A stretch of 64,000 bases of DNA from Glossina fuscipes (lineage: Eukaryota > Arthropoda > Insecta > Diptera > Glossinidae): positions 304,455 to 368,454 of the forward strand of contig NW_023998452.1 of assembly GCF_014805625.2 (NCBI RefSeq), written 5' to 3'. The translations under genes were made by a program, and so were the position numbers. Position 1 is the stretch's first letter, and each line of letters starts with the position of its first letter. Under the pieces are notes generated by a model. The model was not told the DNA's origin. It saw only the letters and a program-made list of their open reading frames with translations, and did not search any database. Shown piece after piece: positions 62,865 through 64,000 of the stretch.

Positions 62865-64000
62865 AACTCTTCTCAAATTAAATTTATATATAAATTATAT
62901 TTTAATGCGCAAACCATCTGCCGCCTTTTAATATTAAAACAAAAAACCTAATTTGTTGGCAGCGTAGCATTTAGAATTAACGTCATTCATAAAGAGATAA
63001 TAGCCTAAAGATTTAAAATCAACTGTTATACACAACAGATGGAAAAAACAAATATTTTTTTGAAATATCAAAAGTACAAAAAAAATAAGAAGAACAGTAA
63101 TTTATACATGTCAGTTAAAAAGTGGCAGATTTCACAATCTGTCGAAGAATTAGAAGAGTCGCGAAAGTATTAGCAGAAATCCAAAGAGTTCGAAGTTATT
63201 TCGCAAAGGCAACAATAATTTAAAAATGTTCCAAGTTTTCGATATGTCAAAGGAATCATGTAAAAAATTCGAACAGTTGGAAAACTAAACAGCGCAAAAA
63301 TTTAATTCAATCTATAATCAAAGGGGACGAATGTCTCATTTCCGATATCCACAAATAAGATAAACTTTCGTTATTGAAGTGAAAACTGAAGTCAGTTTAA
63401 ATACTTAAAAGTCGAAATATAAACTTTTTTTTTGGGATATTGGCTGATATGGACTATGTTAATAAATTTGTGGCCGAAACATAATTTAAAAGGAAAAAAC
63501 ATTGTGATATTTTCCTCTCCTCTCTCTCTCTCTCTCACTCTTTGCTGTGAGGAAAGAACAAATATTTTTTGTTTTGATATTTTCCCAAAAATGTTTAATT
63601 CGGCGTTTAACTTTGCGTTATCAATTGTGTTTTCTCGCTGAAGATTCAGAATCATATAAGGCCGACTCCAATCTCACGAATTACAATATAAAGTAGCGGT
63701 AAGTAATTTGCCTCGTATCTTGTAAATTGTCTGTCGCATATGATAAATTGTTTGGAACTATTTATTCTCTAGAAATGAATCAATTTCGACTGTTGTTAAA
63801 ACGATTTTTGTTTCTGATTTTTAAACTAAATTTCGATAACCTTATTAGAATTCATCGATAGCATTACTAGTAAAGTTTGCAAAACGTATGTATTCCCATA
63901 CGTTCCATACACAACATTGTAAAATGTCGTGAAACACTGTGTGCATAACAATTATATATAGTTTGATTGTAGAGTAATTTTTAATGATTGTAAATTTTAT
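62865..64000. other. Right-hand flank, nothing supported
   Basis: AT-rich sequence upstream of the Spc25-like gene, with a (CT)n/(TC)n run at 63517-63537. No exon or mobile element was recognised before the window ends. Confidence 0.6.

Noticed and set aside
1..64000. CRISPR arrays, bacterial operons, integrated bacterial or viral genes
   Set aside because: No regularly spaced identical repeats, no intron-free bacterial-type coding blocks and no viral structural or replication proteins were seen; the sequence behaves throughout as fly nuclear DNA.

Overview
The window is a piece of a higher-fly (dipteran, probably brachyceran; tsetse- or muscid-like) nuclear genome. It is very AT-rich and full of short tandem arrays and dispersed repeats. 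Genes carry 50-80 nt GT-AG introns alongside multi-kb introns, and their best recognisable relatives are Drosophila proteins. There is no bacterial gene organisation. Most open frames are chance. Real genes were separated from noise by joining exons at GT-AG sites until reading phase and total length closed exactly.

From left to right: (1) 1-10060, no supported exon: dispersed repeats, an A-rich minisatellite, a SINE and two degenerate tandem arrays. (2) 10061-11503 (+), the last four exons of an UNC93-like transporter (MFSD11; Drosophila CG18549 type), with the first exon not found. (3) 11504-25200, intergenic: repeats, a nested SINE pair and one candidate orphan exon. (4) 25201-45475 (+), an eight-exon gene with a 14.5 kb first intron encoding an 801-residue low-complexity/coiled-coil protein I could not assign. 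(5) 47670-49058 (+), endonuclease III homologue NTHL1, 400 residues. (6) 49174-53495 (-) and 58537-60365 (-), two tandem CYP2-clan cytochrome P450 genes resembling Drosophila Cyp304a1 (515 and 517 residues). A broken jockey/CR1-like non-LTR retrotransposon lies between them. (7) 62154-62864 (-), a three-exon 193-residue coiled-coil protein that is probably the kinetochore protein Spc25 (Drosophila mitch/CG7242). The adjacent CG numbers of Cyp304a1 (CG7241) and mitch (CG7242) suggest conserved neighbourhood.

The genes do not form a pathway: membrane transport, base-excision repair, a P450 pair and a kinetochore subunit simply sit next to each other. The most interesting points are the P450 pair (both copies lack the usual I-helix acid-alcohol motif, and one carries an extra intron inside the heme-binding loop), a tRNA-derived SINE family with a nested insertion, a second dispersed repeat family of 0.3-0.6 kb, and the unusual number of short degenerate tandem arrays with units near 100-130 bp.
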